Origin: Prevotellaceae bacterium
Lineage (GTDB): Bacteria; Bacteroidota; Bacteroidia; Bacteroidales; Bacteroidaceae
Direction: 5' to 3'
Assembly: GCA_003150315.1 (NCBI GenBank)
Contig: QAML01000082.1
Coordinates: 1 to 9,310, forward strand
Length of the DNA stretch: 9,310 nt
Part shown: one piece after another, positions 1 through 5,979 of the stretch
How the letters are laid out: every line of letters begins with the position of its first letter
Position numbering within the stretch: position 1 is the first letter of the stretch
Position numbers and translations under genes: made by a program
Notes under the pieces: model-generated
Database searches by the model: none
Told to the model about the DNA's origin: nothing
Seen by the model: only the letters and a program-made list of their open reading frames with translations

Positions 1-954
1 AGAGAATATACATTTTCTATTGGAGATTCGATAATTGTTTATTGGGCAGAAGCGGCGAAGCAAGAGTATCAGGATGCGTTGTTGGCACTGCTAAATCCAG
101 TAAAGGACAATCAGGATGAAATTCATAGTATTTTTGAGAATCTCAGAAAGAACAGACCGGTTGTGGTTGATGATATAGAACTAAACCCCGCGCAGAAATT
201 TTATATTTTGTGTCTTGCACCTAATGCAGCCAGATTGTCCGTGAGATTTTTTTATCAAAATTCTTTTGGAAACATTATGAAAAATCTGGCACAGCATTAT
301 GAACGGATGAAAATTATCAGACCGAGTTATATAGATTATGAATATCTGGGTGTAGATGATATACTCAAGGCAACTGCAAATCTAAATTCCAAAGATAAAA
401 GACCTGTTTCGAATATGGCAGCAATGGTGCTTTTGGCAATTTTACAGGATGCCAGATATCCTGTGAGTTTGTACACAGATACATTAATTCGAATACGAGC
501 AGAGCAGGGAAGAGTAACATGGGAAAGAGCTGCAATCATAAAAGCATATATGATAAAAAATTACAAAAATATGGAAGGGGATACATATATGGGCTTAAAT
601 GAAGAGTATACAGATACAGCATATGTGTTAGGACGATTATTTTCTGTTCTGGAATCTATTCAGATGGATGCAAATCCGGGAATAAAGTCTACAATTCGAG
701 ATAGGTATTTTAACTCAGCATGTGCTACACCGGCATCGGTATTTCCAGTACTGATTAAGTTAAAAAACAGTCATATCAAGAAGTTGGAAAGGGAAAAAGA
801 AAGTTCAAAGATATATTATGAAAAGCTTCTGACAGAGATTATGGATAAGCTTGAAATATATCCCAAACGTTTGTCTTTGGAAGAACAGGGAAAATTTATT
901 CTTGGTTATTACCATCAGATGCAGAAAAAATATAAGAAAAGGGAGGAAAAATAA
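1..954 (+). CDS. cas8c: Cas8c (Csd1), type I-C Cascade large subunit, C-terminal part only
   Basis: The frame is open from the first base, so the gene begins upstream of the window. 317 codons remain and the stop is TAA at 952-954. Family members are usually about 570-640 residues, so roughly the C-terminal half is present. Recognisable Cas8c segments, numbered in the fragment, are GDSIIVYWAEAA (8-19), ARLSVRFFYQNSFG (77-90) and TDTAYVLGRLFSVLESIQ (about 204-221). The last resembles the Cas11-like helical small-subunit region. In type I-C systems Cas8c is the large subunit of the effector complex, helps recognise the PAM and takes part in recruiting Cas3; this is family knowledge. The next gene, cas7c, begins on the base after the stop, as expected in a cas3-cas5c-cas8c-cas7c-cas4-cas1-cas2 operon. 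A TTG at 79 could be read as a start but lies inside conserved protein sequence. Identification is firm; the N-terminal half cannot be judged. Confidence 0.95.
   Translation, partial: REYTFSIGDSIIVYWAEAAKQEYQDALLALLNPVKDNQDEIHSIFENLRKNRPVVVDDIELNPAQKFYILCLAPNAARLSVRFFYQNSFGNIMKNLAQHYERMKIIRPSYIDYEYLGVDDILKATANLNSKDKRPVSNMAAMVLLAILQDARYPVSLYTDTLIRIRAEQGRVTWERAAIIKAYMIKNYKNMEGDTYMGLNEEYTDTAYVLGRLFSVLESIQMDANPGIKSTIRDRYFNSACATPASVFPVLIKLKNSHIKKLEREKESSKIYYEKLLTEIMDKLEIYPKRLSLEEQGKFILGYYHQMQKKYKKREEK
573..580 (+). promoter_or_regulatory. internal Shine-Dalgarno inside cas8c for Cas11c
   Basis: The sequence GGAAGGGG is followed by the 8 bases ATACATAT and then the in-frame ATG at 589. It encodes ordinary Cas8c residues, yet has the strength and spacing of the ribosome binding sites used by neighbouring cas genes. 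It decides the start of the predicted Cas11c. Confidence 0.65.
589..954 (+). CDS. cas11c: Cas11c small subunit, predicted internal translation product of cas8c
   Basis: An in-frame ATG at 589 lies 8 bases after a purine-rich GGAAGGGG (573-580), a good Shine-Dalgarno at good spacing in the middle of cas8c. Translation from it gives 121 residues, about 14 kDa, starting MGLNEEYTDTAYVLGRLF and ending at the cas8c stop. Type I-C complexes are known to need a separately translated small subunit made from an internal start in the 3' part of cas8c (Cas11c, first shown for the Desulfovibrio vulgaris system). Size, place and the helical, charged content all fit. Several copies would line the Cascade belly and support the crRNA-target duplex. 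An ATG at 571 is also in frame but has no ribosome binding site before it. The frame and SD are seen directly; that the product is made is inference from the family. Confidence 0.72.
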   Translation: MGLNEEYTDTAYVLGRLFSVLESIQMDANPGIKSTIRDRYFNSACATPASVFPVLIKLKNSHIKKLEREKESSKIYYEKLLTEIMDKLEIYPKRLSLEEQGKFILGYYHQMQKKYKKREEK

Positions 955-1866
955 ATGAGCGAGGTTATCAAAAACAGATATGAGTTTGTAGTATTATTTG
1001 ATGTGGAAAATGGTAATCCGAACGGAGACCCAGATGCTGGAAATATGCCGCGAATCGATCCGGAGAGCGGCTTGGGACTTGTCACAGATGTCTGCCTGAA
1101 AAGAAAAATCCGGAATTATGTAGAAACTGTAAAGGAAGATGAACAGGGATACAAAATTTATATTAAAGAAGATGTACCGTTGAACCGCAGTGACAGAACG
1201 GCATGTGAAAGTGTTGGAATAAAAGAAACAGAAGATAAAAAGGTTACGGAAGCCTTAAAAAAATTGAAAAAAAGTGATCCGGATGTAGACTTGAAACTGA
1301 AAAATTACATGTGTGAGAACTACTATGACATCAGAACTTTTGGAGCTGTTATGACTACATTTGTAAAAGCTTCTCTGAATTGTGGACAGGTACGGGGACC
1401 AGTCCAGATTGGATTTGCAAGAAGTATTGATCCAGTGATCAGTCAGGAAGTTACAATTACCCGTGTGGCAATTACAACAGAAAAAGATGCAGAGAACAAG
1501 AGTACAGAAATGGGAAGAAAAAGTATTGTTCCGTATGCACTGTATCGTGCGGAAGGATTTATTTCCGCGAATCTGGCACGAAAAACGACTGGTTTTACAG
1601 AAGAGGATCTGGAACTTCTGTGGGATGCGATTATAAATATGTTTGAGAATGATCATTCTGCAGCTCGAGGAAAAATGGCAGTACGTGAACTGATCGTATT
1701 CAAACACAGCAAAGAATTGGGAGACTGTCCGGCATATAAACTGTTTGATGCAGTTGAAGTAACACGAAAGGAAGAAATTGAATATCCAAGGAAATATCAG
1801 GATTATATTGTTGAAGTACATAACGATAGGATTCCAGATTCTGTAGAAGTGCAAAGGATGATTTGA
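955..1866 (+). CDS. cas7c: Cas7c (Csd2), type I-C Cascade backbone protein
   Basis: This 303-residue protein is normal in length for Cas7c. It begins with the family hallmark: a first beta strand YEFVVLFDV (9-17) of the RRM-like fold, then NGNPNGDPDAGN (19-30) and GLVTDVCLKRKIRNYV. Other family segments are YDIRTFGAVM (from about residue 124) and GQVRGPVQIGFARS (144-157). Multiple copies bind along the spacer part of the crRNA and form the helical backbone of the interference complex. The ATG directly follows the cas8c stop, with GGGAGG at 941-946 eight bases upstream, so the start is secure. The TGA stop at 1864-1866 overlaps the cas4 ATG by one base (TGATG), which suggests translational coupling. 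No broken or missing segment is apparent. Confidence 0.97.
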   Translation: MSEVIKNRYEFVVLFDVENGNPNGDPDAGNMPRIDPESGLGLVTDVCLKRKIRNYVETVKEDEQGYKIYIKEDVPLNRSDRTACESVGIKETEDKKVTEALKKLKKSDPDVDLKLKNYMCENYYDIRTFGAVMTTFVKASLNCGQVRGPVQIGFARSIDPVISQEVTITRVAITTEKDAENKSTEMGRKSIVPYALYRAEGFISANLARKTTGFTEEDLELLWDAIINMFENDHSAARGKMAVRELIVFKHSKELGDCPAYKLFDAVEVTRKEEIEYPRKYQDYIVEVHNDRIPDSVEVQRMI

Positions 1867-2531
1867 TGGAGTATACAGAAGATGATTATTTGATGATATC
1901 AGGTATACAGCATTTTAAATTTTGCAGAAGACAGTGGGCATTGATCCATGTTGAGCAGCAGTGGGCAGAAAATGTTCATACAGCTGTTGGAAAACTGATG
2001 CACCAGAAGGTACATGATCCATATTTGACGGAAAAAAGAAAAGATACTATTTTGGTAAGAGCTTTGCCGGTTTCTTCAAGAATTATGGGAGTGAGTGGAG
2101 AGTGTGATCTTGTAGAATTTCATAAATGTGAAGATGGAATACGGCTTCATGGACATCGGGGAATGTATTCTGTTTATCCGGTAGAATACAAAAAAGGAAA
2201 AGAAAAATCAACAGATGCCGATAGATTGCAGCTTGTGGCACAGGTTTTATGTCTCGAAGAAATGTTTTCTGCAACAATACCTGAAGCAGCTCTTTTTTAT
2301 GGAGAAACAAGACGAAGAGAAGTTGTGGAAATTACAGAGGATCTGAGAAATGCAGTCAAAGATATATTTGAAGAGATGCATCAGTATTACAATAGAGGTT
2401 ATACTCCGAAGGTAAAAACAGGTAAAATGTGTAATTCCTGTTCATTAAAGGAACTTTGTCTGCCCAAATTAAACAAACAAGTTTCTGTGAAACATTATAT
2501 AGACCAGATGCTGAAGGAGGAAGAGACATGA
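1866..2531 (+). CDS. cas4: Cas4, RecB-like Fe-S exonuclease for spacer acquisition
   Basis: This 221-residue protein has the Cas4 layout. A first cysteine C20 (FKFCRRQWAL) and three C-terminal cysteines C189, C192 and C198 (CNSCSLKELC) should hold a 4Fe-4S cluster. Between them lie the PD-(D/E)XK nuclease residues: H46, D81 in SGECD, E107 and K109 in VEYKKGK, and Q122/Q126 in LQLVAQ. In type I-C systems Cas4 acts with Cas1-Cas2 to trim prespacers and select those with the correct PAM and orientation. I chose ATG 1866 because AAAGGA (1853-1858) lies 7 bases upstream and the ATG overlaps the cas7c stop; a TTG three bases earlier is less likely. The 3' end overlaps cas1 by 4 bases (ATGA). All catalytic and cluster residues are present, so it should be active. 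Confidence 0.96.
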   Translation: MEYTEDDYLMISGIQHFKFCRRQWALIHVEQQWAENVHTAVGKLMHQKVHDPYLTEKRKDTILVRALPVSSRIMGVSGECDLVEFHKCEDGIRLHGHRGMYSVYPVEYKKGKEKSTDADRLQLVAQVLCLEEMFSATIPEAALFYGETRRREVVEITEDLRNAVKDIFEEMHQYYNRGYTPKVKTGKMCNSCSLKELCLPKLNKQVSVKHYIDQMLKEEET

Positions 2532-3559
2532 AAAAACTTTTGAATACGTTGTATGTAACTTCTGAAAACAGCTATTTGGGTTTAGATGGAGAAAATATAG
2601 TTGTTTTTGAAGAGGATAAAGAAAAAGGAAGACTTCCATTACATAATCTGGAAGGGATAGTTTCCTTTGGATACAGGGGCGTCAGTCCGGCATTGATGGG
2701 ATCTTGTGCAGAAAAAAATATCTCTCTTTGTTTTATGACGCCCCAGGGAAAATTTCTTGCGAGGATAACCGGAAAGACAAGAGGAAATGTGCTTTTGCGA
2801 GAACAGCAGTATGCAAGCAGTTTGGATTCAGCAATCAGCCTGGAAATTGCAAAAAACTGTATACTTGGAAAGGTGTATAATGCAAGATGGGTGTTGGAAC
2901 GCTGTGTTAGAGATCATAGTATGCAGGTAGATGCGGACAAAATAAAAATAGCATCAGAAAAGCTGAAACATACGTTGGGATTAATTCAAACATGTGAATC
3001 AAAAGCACAATTAAGAGGTTTTGAAGGGGAAGCGGCCAGCGTGTATTTTGGAGTTTTTGATGAAATGATTTTGCAACAGAAAAAGGATTTTTCATTTCAA
3101 GGAAGAAATAAAAGACCACCGTTAGATAATATGAATGCAATGTTGTCTTTTGTATATACGTTGTTGACAAATACGATTGCTTCTTCCCTGGAGTGTGTGG
3201 GGCTGGATCCTTATGTGGGATATCTTCATACCGAAAGACCAGGTAGAGTATCACTGGCTTTGGATATGATAGAGGAATTAAGAGCTGTATTGGCAGATCG
3301 TTTTGTATTATCGCTTGTTAACAAAAAGATTGTAAATGGAAAGAATTTTACCAAAAAAGAAAATGGAGCTGTTCTGATGGATGATGAGCTGCGAAAAAAG
3401 CTGTTGGTAGAATGGCAGAAGAAAAAGAAGGAAACCATCACACATCCGTTCTTGAAAGAAAAGGTGGAATGGGGAATGGTTCCTTATGTACAGGCAATGT
3501 TGTTGGCAAGATATTTAAGAGGAGATTTGGACAGTTATCCAGTGTTTTTGTGGAAATGA
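2528..3559 (+). CDS. cas1: Cas1, CRISPR integrase
   Basis: This 343-residue protein is normal in length for a type I-C Cas1. The N-terminal beta domain (MKKLLNTLYV... PLHNLEGIVSFG, about 1-90) is followed by the helical catalytic domain. The metal-binding residues are visible at the usual spacing: E166 in LRGFEGEAA, H234 in GYLHTERPGR and E249 in LALDMIEELR. Cas1 forms a complex with Cas2 that inserts new spacers at the leader end of the array. The ATG at 2528 has AAGGAGG (2514-2520) 7 bases upstream and overlaps the cas4 stop as ATGA, which favours coupled translation. The open frame continues upstream to 2456, but those residues lie in cas4 and do not resemble Cas1. The stop TGA (3557-3559) lies just before the cas2 ribosome binding site. 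Confidence 0.98.
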   Translation: MKKLLNTLYVTSENSYLGLDGENIVVFEEDKEKGRLPLHNLEGIVSFGYRGVSPALMGSCAEKNISLCFMTPQGKFLARITGKTRGNVLLREQQYASSLDSAISLEIAKNCILGKVYNARWVLERCVRDHSMQVDADKIKIASEKLKHTLGLIQTCESKAQLRGFEGEAASVYFGVFDEMILQQKKDFSFQGRNKRPPLDNMNAMLSFVYTLLTNTIASSLECVGLDPYVGYLHTERPGRVSLALDMIEELRAVLADRFVLSLVNKKIVNGKNFTKKENGAVLMDDELRKKLLVEWQKKKKETITHPFLKEKVEWGMVPYVQAMLLARYLRGDLDSYPVFLWK

Positions 3560-3564
3560 GGTGA
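3558..3564 (+). promoter_or_regulatory. ribosome binding site that fixes the GTG start of cas2
   Basis: GAGGTGA overlaps the cas1 stop and lies 4 bases before GTG 3569. It supports the unusual start codon, because no ATG exists near the conserved Cas2 N-terminus. Confidence 0.7.
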
Positions 3565-3568
3565 CAAA

Positions 3569-3859
3569 GTGTTGGTAGTGATTACTTATGATGTAAATAC
3601 AGAGACAACTGCAGGAAGAACTCGTTTGCGTAAAGTGGCGAAGCAATGTACAAATTATGGAAGAAGGGTGCAAAATTCTGTATTTGAGTGTATTTTGGAT
3701 AGCGCTCAAAGTGTTGCTTTGAAGGGGATATTGTCTGATATTATTGACAAAAATAAAGATAGCTTACGTTTTTATTACCTCGGAAATAATTATCAGACTA
3801 AAATAGAACATGTAGGTATAGAACGTGGAATTCCAGTAGATCAACCTTTAATTATGTAG
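3569..3859 (+). CDS. cas2: Cas2, CRISPR adaptation protein
   Basis: This 96-residue protein has the typical type I-C Cas2 length. It starts MLVVITYDVNTE with the ferredoxin-like first strand and the conserved aspartate D8, followed by AGRTRLRKVAKQC, NYGRRVQNSVFEC and a C-terminal beta segment ending VDQPLIM. Cas2 dimers bridge two Cas1 dimers in the integrase complex and set the prespacer length. The start is GTG. It is chosen because the family always begins at this strand and because GAGGTGA lies 4 bases upstream. It is the last gene of the cas operon; the inverted repeat and CRISPR leader follow directly. Nothing is missing. Confidence 0.97.
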   Translation: MLVVITYDVNTETTAGRTRLRKVAKQCTNYGRRVQNSVFECILDSAQSVALKGILSDIIDKNKDSLRFYYLGNNYQTKIEHVGIERGIPVDQPLIM

Positions 3860-3902
3860 GTGCGAATCAGAAGTACACATAAAATGCCGGCAGGATTCGC
3901 AC
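3860..3902. repeat. 9-bp inverted repeat between cas2 and the CRISPR leader, with a nested palindrome
   Basis: GTGCGAATC (3860-3868) and GATTCGCAC (3894-3902) are perfect reverse complements separated by 25 bases. The right part of the loop contains the 8-bp palindrome TGCCGGCA (3885-3892). It begins on the base after the cas2 stop. No T-tract follows on either strand, so it is a poor fit to an intrinsic terminator. A possible role is a protein binding site or RNA stem marking the end of the cas operon; this is inference. I believe similar stems occur behind cas2 in other type I-C loci but cannot check that here. Confidence 0.6.
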
Positions 3903-4019
3903 TACAAAAATCAGAAAAGTAACATGAATAACACTAAAGAAAAGAGAGAAGGGATAATAAAAAGTAGAAAAATTATATTTATTGCATAAAAAAACAAAGA
4001 ATATTTGTGAAAATTTGCC
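3903..4019 (+). promoter_or_regulatory. CRISPR leader, A-rich
   Basis: This is 117 bases of strongly A-rich, purine-biased sequence between the inverted repeat and the first repeat, on the cas2 side. Repeats next to it are perfect and those at the far end are decayed, which fixes this as the leader side. It should carry the array promoter and the Cas1-Cas2 integration signals next to repeat 1. I could not single out a convincing -35/-10 pair; TATATT (3974-3979) and GATAAT (3953-3958) are possible -10 elements without a good -35. No protein-coding gene is visible here. Confidence 0.75.
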
Positions 4020-5731
4020 GTCGTTCCCCACGAGGGAACGTGGATTGAAATATTTGATGTTGTCGGTATTTTACTCCCGTAGAAATGTCGTTCCCCACGA
4101 GGGAACGTGGATTGAAATACGAAATCCTGCCCCCATCGAACCGCCTGTCCTGGGTCGTTCCCCACGAGGGAACGTGGATTGAAATTTGCTATTGACCTCG
4201 AATATAAGATCTGTGCCCCGTCGTTCCCCACGAGGGAACGTGGATTGAAATCTGATCCACTTCTCGATCGCGGTCTTTGCTCCGGTCGTTCCCCACGAGG
4301 GAACGTGGATTGAAATAACGGATCCGCAGGAAAAGATGCAGCCACAGGAGCGTCGTTCCCCACGAGGGAACGTGGATTGAAATATCGGGGATGATTGGGA
4401 CTACACAGACACACTGGGTCGTTCCCCACGAGGGAACGTGGATTGAAATGTTAAGATAATGCCGCAGGTGCGCTTCCTTACCCCGTCGTTCCCCACGAGG
4501 GAACGTGGATTGAAATCCTTAAGGCCTTTGAAGTTTCCGGCCGAGTCAAGTCGTTCCCCACGAGGGAACGTGGATTGAAATTGCCCTGTATCTGTGATCC
4601 AGCAGGGGCTCCGCAGTCGTTCCCCACGAGGGAACGTGGATTGAAATCTCCTGAATCAATAACAAACTGCTTTGCGATTGGTCGTTCCCCACGAGGGAAC
4701 GTGGATTGAAATAGCTGTCGCTGCGGAAGTTTCGCATCGCTGAATGTCGTTCCCCACGAGGGAACGTGGATTGAAATAACCCTATGGAGAACCTGTCACA
4801 GACTGCCGGGCCCGTCGTTCCCCACGAGGGAACGTGGATTGAAATAAGCGGCGACACCTTACATTCAAATTCTTCCATCGTCGTTCCCCACGAGGGAACG
4901 TGGATTGAAATGCTACAGTATCGGCATTAATGGCCTGCTGGATTCCGTCGTTCCCCACGAGGGAACGTGGATTGAAATGGTAATGACCGGGGACAATGAA
5001 TTTGCCAAGAAGTCGTTCCCCACGAGGGAACGTGGATTGAAATCCGCGATCGGGCAATAAATACAGGTTTCCAGACTGTCGTTCCCCACGAGGGAACGTG
5101 GATTGAAATTGAGCAATTGCAGCCTGTCTCTCGGACGGGTCTTGTCGTTCCCCACGAGGGAACGTGGATTGAAATATATTGATTATTTCAAAGCAAAGGC
5201 TGAGTCATGTCGTTCCCCACGAGGGAACGTGGATTGAAATCTTTGCAGTCTGCTCCATCTGAGCCTTGCATTTGTCGTTCCCCACGAGGGAACGTGGATT
5301 GAAATTCCTGCAGGCTCTTAAATGCTTTGATCTCTGCTCGTCGTTCCCCACGAGGGAACGTGGATTGAAATCTCAACAATGGTATAGGTTCCTACTGGAA
5401 TATAGTCGTTCCCCACGAGGGAACGTGGATTGAAATGGATATGCTTTACCGCAACCAGCCAGCATAGATGTCGTTCCCCACGAGGGAACGTGGATTGAAA
5501 TCGGCAAGGGGAAAGGAAGATCAAATAAGGACCTCGTCGTTCCCCACGAGGGAACGTGGATTGAAATCTGCTGATTGGGATAACTTAGAGGTTTCTCCAT
5601 GGTCGTTCCCCACGAGGGAACGTGGATTGAAATATATCCGCCTTTTTCCTGGCCACTATCTTTACCGTCGTTCCCCACGAGGGAACGTGGATTGAAATAT
5701 CAACGCAAAGAGATTCGTGGAGATTGAAAGG

Positions 5732-5763
5732 GTCGTTCCCCACGTGGGAACGTGAATTGAAAT
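5732..5763 (+). repeat. CRISPR repeat 27, two-base variant
   Basis: It differs from repeats 1-26 at position 14 (A to T, in the loop) and position 24 (G to A, in the future crRNA handle). The loop change creates the 10-bp palindrome CCCACGTGGG, which offers an alternative pairing offset from the normal stem. The normal 6-bp stem is still possible. It marks the old end of the array. Confidence 0.95.
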
Positions 5764-5796
5764 AACAAAGAGGAAATCAAACGGTGTGGTACATGG

Positions 5797-5829
5797 GACA
5801 TTCCCTATGAGGGGACAAAAACCGGAAAT
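5797..5829 (+). repeat. decayed terminal CRISPR repeat 28
   Basis: The segment starts GACATTCCCTATGAGGGGAC and ends GGAAAT. Aligned to the repeat with one inserted base it matches about 21 of 32 positions, 15 of them in the first 20. It lies exactly 33 bases after repeat 27, the commonest spacer length, so the register supports a real remnant rather than chance. The middle of the 3' half (repeat positions 21-27) has largely diverged. Confidence 0.8.
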
Positions 5830-5841
5830 CGCAATTAATAC

Positions 5842-5870
5842 TTGCATTTAACAGACATTGGTGTTACAAT
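5842..5870 (+). promoter_or_regulatory. sigma-A-type promoter of the rimP-nusA-infB operon
   Basis: TTGCAT (5842-5847) and TACAAT (5865-5870) are separated by 17 bases, and TG at 5862-5863 forms an extended -10. Transcription would begin near 5877, about 100 bases before the rimP ATG. Its match and its place before a conserved housekeeping operon make it the best promoter in the window. The -35 lies only 12 bases after the last CRISPR remnant. Confidence 0.8.
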
Positions 5871-5894
5871 GAACGAAACTAAGAACTTGTTGGC

Positions 5895-5922
5895 ATAGGA
5901 GTGGGCGAGAGCCCGCTCCTAT
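5895..5922 (+). promoter_or_regulatory. 12-bp hairpin with GAGA tetraloop in the rimP leader
   Basis: ATAGGAGTGGGC (5895-5906) pairs with GCCCGCTCCTAT (5911-5922), with one G-T wobble, around a GAGA loop of the GNRA class. It lies about 20 bases after the predicted transcription start and about 58 bases before rimP. Only a short T run (ATTTGC) follows, so it may be a weak terminator or attenuator, an RNA-stabilising 5' stem, or a stop for read-through from the CRISPR array. NusA acts on such hairpins, so feedback on its own operon is conceivable but not shown. Confidence 0.7.
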
Positions 5923-5942
5923 TTGCTGAGAAGGAATTTGTT

Positions 5943-5962
5943 CAGAAATAGGCAGAAATAGG
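5943..5962 (+). repeat. tandem 10-bp direct repeat upstream of rimP
   Basis: CAGAAATAGG occurs twice back to back, immediately before the rimP ribosome binding region. It looks like a simple local duplication; no function is evident. Confidence 0.6.
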
Positions 5963-5979
5963 AAAGGCAGGTGGGAAGC

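Larger units (their letters stand above)
4020..5829 (+). CRISPR. type I-C CRISPR array, 28 repeats (last one decayed), 27 spacers
   Basis: The 32-nt repeat begins GTCGTTCCCC and ends GGATTGAAAT, a typical type I-C repeat. GTTCCC (repeat positions 4-9) pairs with GGGAAC (15-20) around a 5-nt loop, giving the stem that Cas5c would recognise. Cleavage at the stem base would leave the last 11 nt as the crRNA 5' handle. Repeats 1-26 (first at 4020-4051, last at 5667-5698) look identical. Repeat 27 (5732-5763) has two changes. Repeat 28 (5797-5829) is decayed. Spacer lengths in order are 35,35,34,33,35,34,35,33,34,33,33,36,34,35,33,34,34,33,33,34,33,33,34,34,33,33,33. All spacers look different from one another. 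Transcription is on the + strand from the cas2-side leader. Many identical repeats plus a full set of adaptation genes suggest a functional array. Confidence 0.98.

Noticed and set aside
79..954. TTG at 79 as the start of a short Cas8c
   Set aside because: The frame is open to base 1 and the residues before 79 are conserved Cas8c sequence, so the gene is cut by the window edge.
1255..1854. 199-codon minus-strand open frame opposite cas7c
   Set aside because: It is the reverse shadow of cas7c, with Phe/Cys-rich content and no start signal.
2456..2527. Upstream extension of cas1
   Set aside because: The extra residues lie in the cas4 gene and show no Cas1 likeness. ATG 2528 has a strong ribosome binding site.
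3860..3902. Intrinsic terminator of the cas operon
   Set aside because: The loop is 25 bases and no T-tract follows on either strand, so it was kept only as an inverted repeat.
3903..4019. A tracrRNA-like or toxin-antitoxin gene in the leader
   Set aside because: I saw no segment complementary to the repeat and no small open frame with a ribosome binding site. Type I-C does not use tracrRNA.
3982..4182. Plus-strand open frame from the leader into the array
   Set aside because: It is a frame through the leader, repeats and spacers, with repeat-derived residues and no coding signal.
5468..5695. Plus-strand open frame at the right part of the array
   Set aside because: It is also made of repeats and spacers.
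3911..5847. Several minus-strand open frames across the array encoding repeated FNPRSLVGND, ISIHVPSWGTT and FQSTFPRGER units
   Set aside because: These are translations of the CRISPR repeat in its three reverse frames. The repeat has no stops there, so open frames arise by construction. There is no ribosome binding site or protein family.
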